A stretch of 64,000 nt of DNA from Psychroflexus maritimus (GTDB taxonomy: Bacteria > Bacteroidota > Bacteroidia > Flavobacteriales > Flavobacteriaceae). Both the position numbers and the translations under genes were made by a program. Of this stretch, positions 44,643-54,827 are shown piece by piece; position 1 is the first letter of the stretch; every line of letters begins with the position of its first letter. The DNA lies in assembly GCF_011089875.1 (NCBI RefSeq), contig NZ_JAANAS010000024.1:16970-80969 (forward strand), given 5' to 3'. Under the pieces are notes generated by a model that saw only the letters and a list, made by a program, of their open reading frames with translations, ran no database searches and was not told the origin of the DNA.

Positions 44643-46067
44643 CTACTTTTTTACCCAAGAATGAATGATTTGTTCTAGGTTTTTTAATTTAGTTTCATCT
44701 ATTAATTTCTTGTGTTTAGTAAGCAAAGAATAGAAATAAAAGGCATCCTCTGAAGAAAAATCTTCACTATCATTTAGCGTTTCTAGTTGTAAAAGATTAT
44801 GATTTTCTCCTACCAAATATTCAAGAATAACCATTCTTAAATAAACATTAAAATGGTCTAAGGTTAAATCCATTTCATCATTCATGATGTCGTTAGCCAT
44901 TTGTAAATCGCCTATCATAACCAAATGTTCAACTTCTTCAATAAGTTCATCAGCCAATTCTCCTTTAATTTCATCAACTTCAGACCAAGCGTCAAAAGCC
45001 TCTTCATGAAGGGAAAGGTGAGTACAAAGAATGGCAAACTTTCGGGTATAGGATAAATTTTGAGGTTCTAGTTTTTTTGCTTTAGACAGAAAACGATAGG
45101 CTTTCTCTGGATCTGAATAAAAGAAAATTTCAGCTAATGCATACCAAGCTATAGAAAACTGAGGGTCTTCAAAAACAGATTTTTTAAAGCTAGAAACAGC
45201 TTTGTTTTCTTGATTTAATTTTAGATAACAATTACCTATTCTATAATGAATAAATGAAGTTGGTTCTTCCATAGTTAAAGCCAACTGAAAAAACTCAATG
45301 GCTTTTTTGTAGTCTTCTGTTTTCTCAAGAACTTTAGCTTTTTCTATAATTGCGCCAACAAAATAATCGTCAGAAATAATGGCATAATCATAGCAATTAA
45401 TTGCTTGTTCAAAGGCTTCTTCATTTTGGTAAATATTACCTAGCTGATGCCAACCAATAGCAGAATACGGATTTTTATTCAAATATTCGTTTAGAAAACC
45501 TTTAGCATCACTTATTTTCCCTAAAAATTCATAACAAAAAACAATATTTTGAAGGCTAATTTCATCATCGCCATCAATTTCAAGTGTTTTTATAAAGTGA
45601 TCTTTAGCAGTTTGGTAGTTTTCAAGCATCAGGTATTCCATTCCTAACAAGTAGTGCACATCTTCAACGGTAGTTTGACCACCTAGCGAAAGTATTTTTT
45701 CTAAACATCGAATGGCTTTTTTATGCTCGTCTTGTTTGGAGTACAAACTAGCTAACATAACGTATAAATCCTCGTTATAAGGTTCAATTTCAAGTAAGTA
45801 TTTTAGCAAGCTAAAAGCTTCTTTAGACTTGTCTTCAAAGCTTAGTAAGTCGGCTTTTAAAAGTAATAACTTAAAGGAGTTTGGGTGTTGTTGCAAACCC
45901 ATTTTAATCGCTTTTTTAGCTAAGCCCATTCTACCAAAATCCATATAATATTGAATAATGTTTTCAAATTCTGCTGCATCAAAATACAGGACTTGATTTG
46001 AATTCATCATTTCTTCAAAGCGTTTTATTGGGAAATCAAAGCCTTCGTTGTTATTTGAATTCATCAT
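44643..46067 (-). CDS. Tetratricopeptide-repeat protein
   Basis: 474 residues of repeated helical pairs. TPR-type consensus positions recur, for example MDFGRMGLAKKAIKMGLQQHPNSFKLLLLKADLL and AIGWHQLGNIYQNEEAFEQAINCYDYAI. There are about ten repeats, no signal peptide and no other domain. TPR arrays bind peptides or partner proteins. It is next to a class III aminotransferase and an OstA-like envelope protein on the same strand (93 bases after the aminotransferase stop), and I recall this order in other Flavobacteriaceae. Role unknown. Confidence 0.87.
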   Translation of the reverse strand: MMNSNNNEGFDFPIKRFEEMMNSNQVLYFDAAEFENIIQYYMDFGRMGLAKKAIKMGLQQHPNSFKLLLLKADLLSFEDKSKEAFSLLKYLLEIEPYNEDLYVMLASLYSKQDEHKKAIRCLEKILSLGGQTTVEDVHYLLGMEYLMLENYQTAKDHFIKTLEIDGDDEISLQNIVFCYEFLGKISDAKGFLNEYLNKNPYSAIGWHQLGNIYQNEEAFEQAINCYDYAIISDDYFVGAIIEKAKVLEKTEDYKKAIEFFQLALTMEEPTSFIHYRIGNCYLKLNQENKAVSSFKKSVFEDPQFSIAWYALAEIFFYSDPEKAYRFLSKAKKLEPQNLSYTRKFAILCTHLSLHEEAFDAWSEVDEIKGELADELIEEVEHLVMIGDLQMANDIMNDEMDLTLDHFNVYLRMVILEYLVGENHNLLQLETLNDSEDFSSEDAFYFYSLLTKHKKLIDETKLKNLEQIIHSWVKK

Positions 46068-46159
46068 AAAATTGCGTTTACACTGCTAAATTAATTCAGT
46101 TTTAATTATAAATGAGTCTATCTAAGAAAATCTTATCAACAATTTAATTAACAGGTCTT

Positions 46160-47338
46160 CTAGTTGAATTGATTTAAAATTTGAATTATTAATTGACATC
46201 CTTTCTTTATCTCTTCGTTTGAAATGTTTAGGGGTGGAGAAATTCGTACAGCTTTTTTTTCAAACAGAAGCCAAAAGAGAATTAAACCTTCTTCCTTAGC
46301 TTTAAGAACCAACTGATTAGCCTGTTCTTCAGTATTAAAAATCAGTGCTAACATGAGTCCTTTTCCTCTAATTTCGGTAATTAATGGATGGTTTAAAAGG
46401 CTCCTAAACAATTGCTCTTTAACTAAGCTTTGCTCTATAAGTTGAGATTCAAGAAGGAATTTTAATGTGGCTAAGGCGGCACTTGCAATTACTGGATTTC
46501 CTCCAAATGTAGTGATGTGTCCTAATTTAGGTTGATGGCTAAGTGTATTCATTAATTCATAAGAAGAAATAAATGCTCCGCAAGGTAAGCCAGAAGCCAT
46601 GGCTTTTCCAATGACTACTATATCGGGGGTTATACCAAAGTGCTCAAATCCAAAAAGTTTTCCTGTTCGACCAAAACCAGGCTGAATCTCATCCAAAATA
46701 AGCAAAGCACCAACTTCTTCACACCGCTTTTTGATATTAATTAAGTAATCTTTTTGCGGTAAAATAAAGCCTGCCCCACCTTGAATAGTTTCTAAAATTA
46801 CTGCGGCTGTATTTTTAGTGATTACGGAGAAACAAGCTGGGTTATTAAACTCTATATGTGTGATGTCTCCTACTAAAGGTTCAAAAGGAGTTGTACGTTC
46901 CTTGTAATCCATCAAACTTAACGCCCCATAAGAATTGCCATGATAGGCATTTTTAGCAGCTATAATTTGTGTTCTACCAGTAACTCTCCGCGCAAGTTTC
47001 ATGGCACCATCAATCGCTTCTGTTCCACTGTTTACTAAATAGGTACTTTGAAGAGTAGGTGGTAAATTTTCAGCTAAAAGCTTGCAGTACTTCACAGCAG
47101 GAGCAAGTGCGTATTCACCATAAACCATAACATGCATGTACTTGTCTAACTGATTTTTGATGGCTTTGATAACCGCAGGATGTTGATGACCTAAGCCACA
47201 AGCCGAAACTCCAGCTACAAAATCAAGGTGTGCTTTTCCGTCTGAAGTGTAAATGTAACTTCCTTTAGCTTCAACCACTTCTTCTAAAAGTGGGTGTGGT
47301 GTTGTTTGGGCTTGAAAGTTTAAAAAATCTTTTTTCAT
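46160..47338 (-). CDS. Class III PLP-dependent aminotransferase (acetylornithine/ornithine-type)
   Basis: 392 residues from ATG 47338, sharing one base with the stop of the OstA-like gene (TGATG). The fold-type I aminotransferase signatures are present: NSGTEAIDGAMKLARRVTGR, YHGNSYGALSL, LILDEIQPGFGRTG and the PLP lysine in VVIGKAMASGLPCGAF. Relatives act on acetylornithine, ornithine, 4-aminobutyrate or other omega-amino groups. The neighbours (OstA-like, TPR) give no pathway clue, so the substrate is not assigned. Confidence 0.88.
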   Translation of the reverse strand: MKKDFLNFQAQTTPHPLLEEVVEAKGSYIYTSDGKAHLDFVAGVSACGLGHQHPAVIKAIKNQLDKYMHVMVYGEYALAPAVKYCKLLAENLPPTLQSTYLVNSGTEAIDGAMKLARRVTGRTQIIAAKNAYHGNSYGALSLMDYKERTTPFEPLVGDITHIEFNNPACFSVITKNTAAVILETIQGGAGFILPQKDYLINIKKRCEEVGALLILDEIQPGFGRTGKLFGFEHFGITPDIVVIGKAMASGLPCGAFISSYELMNTLSHQPKLGHITTFGGNPVIASAALATLKFLLESQLIEQSLVKEQLFRSLLNHPLITEIRGKGLMLALIFNTEEQANQLVLKAKEEGLILFWLLFEKKAVRISPPLNISNEEIKKGCQLIIQILNQFN

Positions 47339-49113
47339 CAATTACCTGGCTTTGGCTTTTCCTGAAGTTGTATATCTTTTTTTGATTTGAGTTCTTTTTT
47401 AGGCTTAAGCTTTGGTTTTAGTTGGCGTTCTCCATCATCACTATTAATTTCTTCTTCAAAACTTGAACGCGGGTTAATTAAACTCTCGCCATCCTTGGTT
47501 TCAAAAAATCCATTTTCCTCTTCTTTATTTGAATCAGGGTCTTTAATTCCTTTGATCTTAACCAATTCAATTTCAGATCGGCCTTTAAATAAATCGTCTT
47601 TAGACCTAATCATTTCGTCTCCTCTCCATAAAAAACCTTTTAATCGTCTAAAATTAGGAGGAAATTCATTTTCAGGGTATAAATTACTATCAACAGTTTC
47701 AAAATAATAAATGTCTAGAATTTCATTATTTTCTAACTTCAATTTTATTGCTGAAGATAAAGCCTTATCTATTCCAACCAAATTACCATCATCTTCTCTA
47801 ACATAATAAATAGTTTCTGTATTTTTTACAAAATTGACTTCATGCATCTGATTATCTTCATTAAAAAGCGCGTACATCTCTTTACCTTTAACCTGATTGT
47901 AGCCTTCAATAGAGTCTTTCATAACCATAAAAGCATCATAAAAGACTTTTAATGAGTCTATTTTATTGGTCTCTAGATGAGAAGTTAATTGAATACTATC
48001 TCCTGTAATTTGACTTTCTTCAGCCCATAAGATGGGATTGGTTATCATTTTGGTTAATCCTTTAGATTCACTGCTCCAAATAGAATCTGCTTTTCCGCTA
48101 AGGTCTTTTTTAAATATTCTGGCATCATTAAAAGCTCGTAAAATTCGTTGATCAGATTTGCCTGTTACCATTAATATATCGCTTGCTATATGCACCGAAT
48201 CTTTATCCTGTAAACTTGAAGCAATAGGGTTTTTGGTGATTAAAAGCGAATCTACATCTTTATACATTTCGGCATAATGGCCTTTAACCACCGAATTATT
48301 AAGTGTATCTGTCACTTTAATATTATTGGTAGCAGAAGCAAAATTATCAATTTGTCTAAAGTAAATACTATCGCCTTTCAGGTTACGAGTTTCATAATCA
48401 ATACTCGCATTTTGCTGAAAATGACCTTCGTCTAATTGGGTATCATAAAAGCCTTTTTCGCAGTATATTTTAGAATCTTCGCCAGTAATTATTGAAGGAC
48501 CGTACAAATAGGCGTGTCCTGTATCGGTATAAAAATCTAGAATATCGGTATGTATTTCATAATCAGGATTGGTAACTACCACGTTTTCTCTGAAGGCATA
48601 TTTTTCCCTTTCCATATAATATCTACCAACAATACTTTTTATAGTATTGGTAGAATCTTTTACTTTTCCACCGCTTCTATAGTAGCTCTCTTGTTTTTCT
48701 CTATTAAAAAAAAGTGTATCGGTAACTAAGGTATTACTTGGTGAGGTTAAAACCACATCTTCACTAGCAAAAGCAAATTGAGTAGTTCCATTGTATTCAG
48801 CATATTTACTGGTAAGCGTAATCGTATCTCCTTGCATCATTTTCACATTTCCATAAGCTTTAAAAAACTCATCTGACTTATAAAAAAGTGCTTGATCACA
48901 CCAAACTTCAATGCCCTCATGATTAAAATAAACTTGATTCTTTACTTTAGTAAATATAAACGCACCTGGAAAATTTTCCTCGTCCATTCGAGTCCTGTCG
49001 CTTTCATAGTGAATAGGTTGCTGTTCTTGAGCGTAGATCAAGCTAAAACAATAAAACGCAATAATAAATGAGAAGTATTTCAATACTTTAATATTTTCTG
49101 CAAAATTAATCAT
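47338..49113 (-). CDS. OstA/LptA-like envelope protein
   Basis: 591 residues with a signal peptide (about 1-29, ending IYAQEQ). The N-terminal and middle parts have the repeated beta-jellyroll strands of the OstA family (for example VYFNHEGIEVWCDQALFYKSDEFFKAYGNVKM and the repeated DTLFFNREK-like units). The C-terminus is highly charged and proline-rich (LKPKLKPKKELKSKK). LptA and LptD family proteins carry lipopolysaccharide across the periplasm. It overlaps the aminotransferase start by one base. Direct function is inferred from family. Confidence 0.85.
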   Translation of the reverse strand: MINFAENIKVLKYFSFIIAFYCFSLIYAQEQQPIHYESDRTRMDEENFPGAFIFTKVKNQVYFNHEGIEVWCDQALFYKSDEFFKAYGNVKMMQGDTITLTSKYAEYNGTTQFAFASEDVVLTSPSNTLVTDTLFFNREKQESYYRSGGKVKDSTNTIKSIVGRYYMEREKYAFRENVVVTNPDYEIHTDILDFYTDTGHAYLYGPSIITGEDSKIYCEKGFYDTQLDEGHFQQNASIDYETRNLKGDSIYFRQIDNFASATNNIKVTDTLNNSVVKGHYAEMYKDVDSLLITKNPIASSLQDKDSVHIASDILMVTGKSDQRILRAFNDARIFKKDLSGKADSIWSSESKGLTKMITNPILWAEESQITGDSIQLTSHLETNKIDSLKVFYDAFMVMKDSIEGYNQVKGKEMYALFNEDNQMHEVNFVKNTETIYYVREDDGNLVGIDKALSSAIKLKLENNEILDIYYFETVDSNLYPENEFPPNFRRLKGFLWRGDEMIRSKDDLFKGRSEIELVKIKGIKDPDSNKEEENGFFETKDGESLINPRSSFEEEINSDDGERQLKPKLKPKKELKSKKDIQLQEKPKPGN

Positions 49114-49334
49114 TTATAATGAAAGCTGAGCGAAATAGTATTTCTTTAAGGAAATGCATGTGATTTATATAACTTATTGATTAGTTAAAGGGTCAGGAAT
49201 AAAAATACCCCTTATAAATAGTTTAAATCTTAGTTGAAGTTGATGAGAACGCTTGTTAAATTGATTGAATATAATCCTACACTAATAAAAAACTTACAAG
49301 CATTTGATGGATTATAAAATTAAAATCGAAATAA

Positions 49335-49369
49335 AATAGAGGAGAATTCAAATTGAATTTTCCTCTATT
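49335..49369 (-). terminator. Terminator of the purA operon
   Basis: AATAGAGGAGAATTCAA / TTGAATTTTCCTCTATT (49335-49369 region, one G-T pair), followed on the minus strand by a T-rich tract. It lies 43 bases after the purA stop. Confidence 0.82.
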
Positions 49370-49411
49370 GGGTGTATCTCGAAAAAATTGTTTTTATATA
49401 AAACGAAAGTC

Positions 49412-50698
49412 TTAAGCAAAAACCTCTTTTCTTAAAATAGTTTGTGTTCGATCTGGTCCAACAGAAACGATACTAATAGGTACTTGTAAAAATTCTTCAA
49501 TAAAATCGATATAAGTAGTTAATTCAGCTGGAATAGTAGTTGCTTCACGTTGCTTTGTTAAGTCTTCTTTCCATCCTTTAAAGGTTGTATAAATCGGTTT
49601 TAAGCTTTCATCTTCTAAAGTAAACGGAAGATGAGAAATTTCTTCGCCTCTATATTGATAAGAGGTACATACTTTAAGTTCTTCAAAGCCACTTAACACA
49701 TCGGCTTTCATCATCATAAGCTGAGTTACTCCATTCACTTGAACAGCATATTTTAAGGCTACTAAATCTAGCCATCCACAGCGTCTTGGTCTTCCAGTGG
49801 TAGCCCCAAATTCGTTACCTACTTTTGCCATTTTCTTACCATCTTCATCAAAAAGTTCGGTAGGAAAAGGACCGCTACCTACACGCGTAGTGTAGGCTTT
49901 AAAAATTCCGTAAACCTGATTAATTTGATTAGGTGCTACTCCTAATCCAGTACATGCTCCTGCGGCTGTTGTATTAGAAGAAGTTACGTAGGGATAAGTT
50001 CCAAAGTCAATATCTAATAAAGAACCCTGAGCACCTTCGGCCAAAATTTTACTTCCTTTTTGAATATCTTGTTGTAAATACTCTTCAGAATCAATAAAAG
50101 TGAGTGATTTCAGCACTTCAACAGCTTCAAAAAATTCAACCTCTAATTCAGCTAAATTATATTGTACATCAACGTTATAAAATTTAATCATCGCTTCATG
50201 CTTATTGGCCAAAGCTCTGTACTTTTCTTTCCAATTAGGAAGTTCTAAATCTCCTACTCGTATTCCGTTTCTACCTGTTTTATCCATATAAGTTGGACCA
50301 ATACCTTTTAGGGTAGAGCCAATTTTAGCTTTTCCTTTAGCTGTTTCTGAAGCCGCATCTAAAAGCCTATGGGTAGGTAAAATAATATGAGCTTTTCTTG
50401 AAATTAAAAGTGTTTTTTTAAGGTCGAGATTAAATTGAGCTAGGTTGTCTAGTTCTTTTTTAAAGATTACAGGATCAATAACAACACCGTTTCCTACCAA
50501 ATTGGTTGCATTTTTATGAAAAATACCCGAAGGTATGGTGTGTAAAACATGTTTAATTCCATCAAATTCAAGGGTATGACCAGCATTGGGACCGCCTTGA
50601 AAGCGCGCAATTAAATTGTATTCTTTAGTTAAATAATCTACTATTTTTCCTTTTCCTTCGTCTCCCCATTGAAGACCTAACAGCAAATCTATTGCCAT
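49412..50698 (-). CDS. purA: Adenylosuccinate synthetase
   Basis: 428 residues. The P-loop-like GLQWGDEGKGKIVD is at 8-21 and holds the catalytic aspartate; GPNAGHTLEFDGIKH supplies the catalytic histidine; GVAPNQINQVYGIFKAYTTRVGSGPFPTEL and TGRPRRCGWLD are the IMP and GTP loops. It joins IMP and aspartate with GTP in AMP synthesis. It follows fur by 6 bases and ends the M48-relA-fur-purA group. All catalytic residues look intact. Confidence 0.97.
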   Translation of the reverse strand: MAIDLLLGLQWGDEGKGKIVDYLTKEYNLIARFQGGPNAGHTLEFDGIKHVLHTIPSGIFHKNATNLVGNGVVIDPVIFKKELDNLAQFNLDLKKTLLISRKAHIILPTHRLLDAASETAKGKAKIGSTLKGIGPTYMDKTGRNGIRVGDLELPNWKEKYRALANKHEAMIKFYNVDVQYNLAELEVEFFEAVEVLKSLTFIDSEEYLQQDIQKGSKILAEGAQGSLLDIDFGTYPYVTSSNTTAAGACTGLGVAPNQINQVYGIFKAYTTRVGSGPFPTELFDEDGKKMAKVGNEFGATTGRPRRCGWLDLVALKYAVQVNGVTQLMMMKADVLSGFEELKVCTSYQYRGEEISHLPFTLEDESLKPIYTTFKGWKEDLTKQREATTIPAELTTYIDFIEEFLQVPISIVSVGPDRTQTILRKEVFA

Positions 50699-50704
50699 AA
50701 ATAT

Positions 50705-51157
50705 TTATTTAGGTTGATTTCTAGTTCCGTAAAAATAAAGTGAATGTTTGTCTATACTAATATCAAAAACTTCTTCAATAGTTTTTTTTATTGATTCAAT
50801 TCTTGGATCACAAAATTCAATCACTTCGGAGGTATCTGTCAAGATTACGTGATCATGTTGACGATCAAAGTAAGATTTTTCATATTGTGCTTGATTATTT
50901 CCAAACTGATGTTTTCTTACCAAGCCACATTCCATCAACAAATCTATAGTATTGTAAAGGGTAGCTCTACTCACTCTATAATTTTTATTTTTCATAGAGA
51001 TGTAAAGTGTTTCAATATCAAAGTGCTCCTCTTTAGCATAAATCTCTTGAAGAATGGCGTAACGTTCAGGTGTTTTTCGATGTCCTTTGTCTTCTAAAAA
51101 CTTAGTAAACACGTTTTTAACAACGGCCTGATTATTTTGCTTGGTTTCTTTTTCCAT
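50705..51157 (-). CDS. fur: Fur family metal-dependent regulator
   Basis: 150 residues. N-terminal winged helix (about 15-90) with the pattern [14 protein letters not shown] and the recognition segment [21 protein letters not shown]; the dimer domain carries [21 protein letters not shown], with HDH as the regulatory metal site. The structural CxxC pairs of many Fur proteins are reduced: only C89 and C117-type cysteines are seen. It could be a Fur, Zur or PerR subtype. It lies 6 bases before purA and 16 bases after relA. Confidence 0.87.
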   Translation of the reverse strand: MEKETKQNNQAVVKNVFTKFLEDKGHRKTPERYAILQEIYAKEEHFDIETLYISMKNKNYRVSRATLYNTIDLLMECGLVRKHQFGNNQAQYEKSYFDRQHDHVILTDTSEVIEFCDPRIESIKKTIEEVFDISIDKHSLYFYGTRNQPK

Positions 51158-51173
51158 GTTGCAAATTTAAGTT

Positions 51174-53384
51174 TTATTCACGTGTAATGTTATCAATTCC
51201 ACTAATTTTTTTCAATTCTAGCATGAGCTTTTTCAAAATACCTCTATTTTTCACTTTAAGACTAATGAATCCCTCAAAAACTCCATGCTTACTATCAAAT
51301 GATAAACTCTGCATATTCACTCCTAAATTTTTTGAAATAACTAATGTAATTTGATTGATTAAACCTAAATCGTCTAAACCAGTTAGTTTCAATTTTGCTG
51401 TAAATTCTTCTTGCGAAGAGTCAATCCATTTAGCCCTAAGAATTCTGTAAGCATAATTACTTTGTAGTTGTATTGCATTGGGGCAATCGTTTTTATGTAC
51501 TTTAATCCCTTCATTAACCGTTAAAAAACCAAAAACATCATCGCCAGGAATAGGGTTACAACATTTGGCCAACTCATAGCTCAATTTATCTTCATCATCA
51601 CCAAAAACCAGTTGGTCATAGTTGTGCGTTACCTCATCACTTTTTTGATATTGTGGTGTGCTACCTCGTTTAATTTTGTTTTTGAAAAATGAAACCAAAG
51701 CATTGTTTCGGTTATTGACAAATCGTTTAATTTCAGTATTATCAATTGTTCCTATTCCAACTCTGTAGAATAAGTCTTGACTTGTTCGAAGCTTAAAAAA
51801 TCGGATAAGCTCGGTTTCTGTTTTTTCATTCAACTGAATGCGTTGCGATTTTAGTTTTCTTATCAAGACTTCTTTTCCGTCTTCGGCAATTTGATTTTGC
51901 TTGATTTTTAGGGTCGATTTAATTTTGCTTCTTGCTTTTGCAGTGGTTGTAAAATCTAACCAATTTTTTGTGGGTTTAGCCGTAGAGCTTGTAATCACCT
52001 CCACTTGGTCTCCACTTTTTAGCGTGTGAGAAAGGGGTTTTAGTTTTCCATTTACTTTAACTCCACGCGTGGTTAAGCCTAAATCGGTGTGAATTGAAAA
52101 GGCAAAGTCTAAGGCCGTTGCTCCTTTAGGTAGCGATTTTAAATCGCCTTGTGGAGTAAAAACAAAGATTTCTTTGGCATATAAGTTAAGTTTAAATTGC
52201 TCTACAAAATCAACGGCATTTAAGTCGTTATTTTCCAATGCATCTTGTAAGCGGTTTAACCAAACTTCTATTCCTTTTTCTTCGTCTTCACCATGTTTAT
52301 ATTTGTAATGTGCTGCGTAGCCTTTTTCTGCAATTTCGTGCATTCGTTCACTTCTAATCTGAACCTCAACCCACCTTCCCTCGGGCCCCATTACCGTAAT
52401 GTGTAAGGCTTCGTAACCTGTTGTTTTAGGTGAAGATATCCAATCTCTTAATCGGGTTGGATTAGGCCTAAAATAATCGGTAACGATCGAGTAAATTTTC
52501 CAAGCTAAGAATTTTTCATTTTCTGGAGTAGATGCGTAAATAATTCGAATAGCGAATTTATCATAGATTTCATCAAAAGTGATATTTTGAGCGGCGAGTT
52601 TTTTTCTAATTGAATAAACCGATTTTGTTCGCCCCTTCAACTGAAAATCAATACCTTCTTTATTAATGGCTTCAGTAATAATTTCAGAGAAGTTATTGAT
52701 GTAATCATCGCGGTCTGCTTCAGATTCTTTTAATTTTTGTTTTATATCTTTATAGACTTCAGGCTCTGTATATTTCAAACTTAAATCTTCCAGTTCAGTT
52801 TTCACATTATACAGTCCAATTCTGTGAGCAAGCGGCGCATAGATATACAATGTTTCTGAAGCAATTTTCACCTGCTTATCTCCTCGCATAGAATCCATGG
52901 TTTGCATATTGTGGAGACGGTCTGCTATTTTAATGATAATTACCCGTATATCATCATTAAGGGTAAGCAACATTTTTCTGAAGTTTTCAGCTTGAAAAGA
53001 AACATCTGCATCCTTTTTTAAATTGGAAATTTTGGTCAAGCCATCTACAATTTTAGCTACTGTTTCTCCAAACATTTGTTCTAAGTCGGCTAGCGTGTAG
53101 TGGGTATCTTCTACAACATCATGTAGTAATGCGGCTGCAATTGAAGTAGCGTCTAAGCCAATTTCTGAAGCCACAATTTGCGCTACAGAAATAGGATGAA
53201 AAATATAAGCTTCACCAGATTTTCTTCGCTGTTCTTTATGAGCTTCAAGAGCTGTTTCAAAAGCACGACGAATCATCACTTTATCATCGTCAGACAGGGT
53301 GCGGTAGCTTATACTGAGTAATTTTTTATACTCGGCTGCAATTCGTTTATTTTCTTCAGTGATAAATTCTTCTGTTAATTCCAT
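51174..53384 (-). CDS. Bifunctional (p)ppGpp synthetase/hydrolase, RelA/SpoT (Rsh)
   Basis: 736 residues. N-terminal HD hydrolase domain (FHPISVAQIV...AALLHDVVEDT, around 60-95), then the synthetase domain (KTTGYEALHITVMGPEGRWVEVQIRSERMHEIAEKG), TGS domain (FVFTPQGDLKSLPKGATALDFAFSIH) and C-terminal ACT domain (LTGLDDLGLINQITLVIS). Both catalytic domains keep their signatures, so it is likely a bifunctional SpoT/Rsh enzyme that controls the stringent response. It lies 22 bases downstream of the M48 gene and 16 bases before fur. Confidence 0.95.
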   Translation of the reverse strand: MELTEEFITEENKRIAAEYKKLLSISYRTLSDDDKVMIRRAFETALEAHKEQRRKSGEAYIFHPISVAQIVASEIGLDATSIAAALLHDVVEDTHYTLADLEQMFGETVAKIVDGLTKISNLKKDADVSFQAENFRKMLLTLNDDIRVIIIKIADRLHNMQTMDSMRGDKQVKIASETLYIYAPLAHRIGLYNVKTELEDLSLKYTEPEVYKDIKQKLKESEADRDDYINNFSEIITEAINKEGIDFQLKGRTKSVYSIRKKLAAQNITFDEIYDKFAIRIIYASTPENEKFLAWKIYSIVTDYFRPNPTRLRDWISSPKTTGYEALHITVMGPEGRWVEVQIRSERMHEIAEKGYAAHYKYKHGEDEEKGIEVWLNRLQDALENNDLNAVDFVEQFKLNLYAKEIFVFTPQGDLKSLPKGATALDFAFSIHTDLGLTTRGVKVNGKLKPLSHTLKSGDQVEVITSSTAKPTKNWLDFTTTAKARSKIKSTLKIKQNQIAEDGKEVLIRKLKSQRIQLNEKTETELIRFFKLRTSQDLFYRVGIGTIDNTEIKRFVNNRNNALVSFFKNKIKRGSTPQYQKSDEVTHNYDQLVFGDDEDKLSYELAKCCNPIPGDDVFGFLTVNEGIKVHKNDCPNAIQLQSNYAYRILRAKWIDSSQEEFTAKLKLTGLDDLGLINQITLVISKNLGVNMQSLSFDSKHGVFEGFISLKVKNRGILKKLMLELKKISGIDNITRE

Positions 53385-53406
53385 AGTTTAAAAATAAGCA
53401 TTCATT

Positions 53407-54639
53407 TTAACTTAGCAAATTTTTAATGCGATCTTTTAAAGGAGGGTGTGAGTAATTAATAAAAACGTTATACGGATGAGGTGTTAGGTTGCTCAAACTC
53501 TTTTTATTCAATTTTTTGAGGGCATTAATAAGGTGTTTTGATTCATGGGTTTTTTGCGCGTAATTATCTGCTTGGTATTCAAATTTTCTAGAAAGTAAAT
53601 TCATAACTATCCCTGTAATTGTGGAAACTGGCCCGTATAAAAAGCCGAAAACCAATAACCCGATATGAAAACTTGGTTGACTCACATTAATTGCTTCACT
53701 AAAAATAGGTTCATTAAGCATTAAGGAAAGTAGGTAAAGTGTTAATCCAGTTAATAAACTTGACAAAACTAAATTGTAAATAATGTGCTTGTGTTTATAA
53801 TGACCAACCTCATGCGCCAAAACCGCCACTACTTCATCTTCAGATAAATCATTCATCAGCGTATCATACAAGGTAATTCTTTTTTGCTTTCCAAAACCAG
53901 AAAAATAAGCATTTGCTTTTGTGCTTCTTTTGGAGCCATCAATGACAAAAATATTTTGAATTTGAAATTGAACCTGTTGTGCATAGGCTTCAATTTTATC
54001 TTTTAGTTTGCCATCTTGTAGTGGGGTCTGTTTATTAAAAAGAGGAACAATTAATTGTGCATAGAATAAATTTATAAGCAAGCTGAAAGCAATGATAAAC
54101 AACCAAGCGTACCACCAAAAGTTAGAGGGATAGGTTAAATAAAACCACTGTAATAATGCCAAAACCCCTCCTCCAACTACAATGACAAGAAACCAGGATT
54201 TGATTTTATCGAAGATAAAGGTTTGTAGTGTAGTTTTATTAAAGCCGAATTTTTCTTCGATAACAAAAGTAGAGTAATATGAAAACGGAAGTTGAATGAC
54301 TTCATTAGCAAAATACAAAATACCAAAAAAACTTAAACTAATCAATATTTCATTATCTAATTTTTGTCTTAGCCAATCATCTATAAAGGCAAAACCGTCA
54401 AAAAACAACAGACTCAATAAAATGAATAAGCTTAAAATTCCCTTTAACTGCCCAAACTTATGATATGTTAATTTATAAGCTTGTGATTTTTTATATTCGT
54501 CCTCGTCAAAAACATCTGCTACCTCATTGGGTAACTGATCATAAAAATGTTTTGCATTTACAGTATCTACAATTAATTGAATTGCATATTCTACCAGTAT
54601 AATTACAATTATAATCCAGAACAATAGACTTGATGACAT
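53407..54639 (-). CDS. M48 family membrane metallopeptidase (Ste24/CAAX-protease-like)
   Basis: 410 residues with about six or seven membrane segments. Zinc motif HEVGHYKHKH near residues 275-285 (HExxH), third zinc ligand in FEYQADNYA. The architecture matches Ste24/CAAX prenyl protease 1, which cuts prenylated or misfolded membrane proteins in bacteria and eukaryotes. In bacteria a quality-control role is more likely. First gene of the relA-fur-purA group. The N-terminal YAIQLIVDTVNAKHF is the family extension. Confidence 0.9.
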   Translation of the reverse strand: MSSSLLFWIIIVIILVEYAIQLIVDTVNAKHFYDQLPNEVADVFDEDEYKKSQAYKLTYHKFGQLKGILSLFILLSLLFFDGFAFIDDWLRQKLDNEILISLSFFGILYFANEVIQLPFSYYSTFVIEEKFGFNKTTLQTFIFDKIKSWFLVIVVGGGVLALLQWFYLTYPSNFWWYAWLFIIAFSLLINLFYAQLIVPLFNKQTPLQDGKLKDKIEAYAQQVQFQIQNIFVIDGSKRSTKANAYFSGFGKQKRITLYDTLMNDLSEDEVVAVLAHEVGHYKHKHIIYNLVLSSLLTGLTLYLLSLMLNEPIFSEAINVSQPSFHIGLLVFGFLYGPVSTITGIVMNLLSRKFEYQADNYAQKTHESKHLINALKKLNKKSLSNLTPHPYNVFINYSHPPLKDRIKNLLS

Positions 54640-54802
54640 TTCTTATTATTTTTTTTGCAAAGTAAGAATAATAAGTATTTTACCCTAAATTGGGTTAAAA
54701 ATAATACCAGCTATTGTTTGAAATTACTGATATGAGGTATTTATACCACATACTGAAATAAAAATTCGAATTAAAATTACATTAAAAAATATTTTTAAAA
54801 TA

Positions 54803-54818
54803 GTAACTTTAAAGTTAC
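54803..54818. promoter_or_regulatory. 16-bp perfect palindrome overlapping the toxin-antitoxin promoter
   Basis: GTAACTTTAAAGTTAC is its own reverse complement. Its right end overlaps the -7 box TACCTTTG (54816-54823). The position is that of an autoregulatory operator bound by the antitoxin, but binding is not shown. Confidence 0.6.
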
Positions 54819-54823
54819 CTTTG
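54816..54823 (+). promoter_or_regulatory. -7 promoter element of the toxin-antitoxin pair
   Basis: TACCTTTG (TAnnTTTG), four bases before the toxin ATG at 54828, so the transcript is nearly or fully leaderless. Confidence 0.52.
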
Positions 54824-54827
54824 CCAA

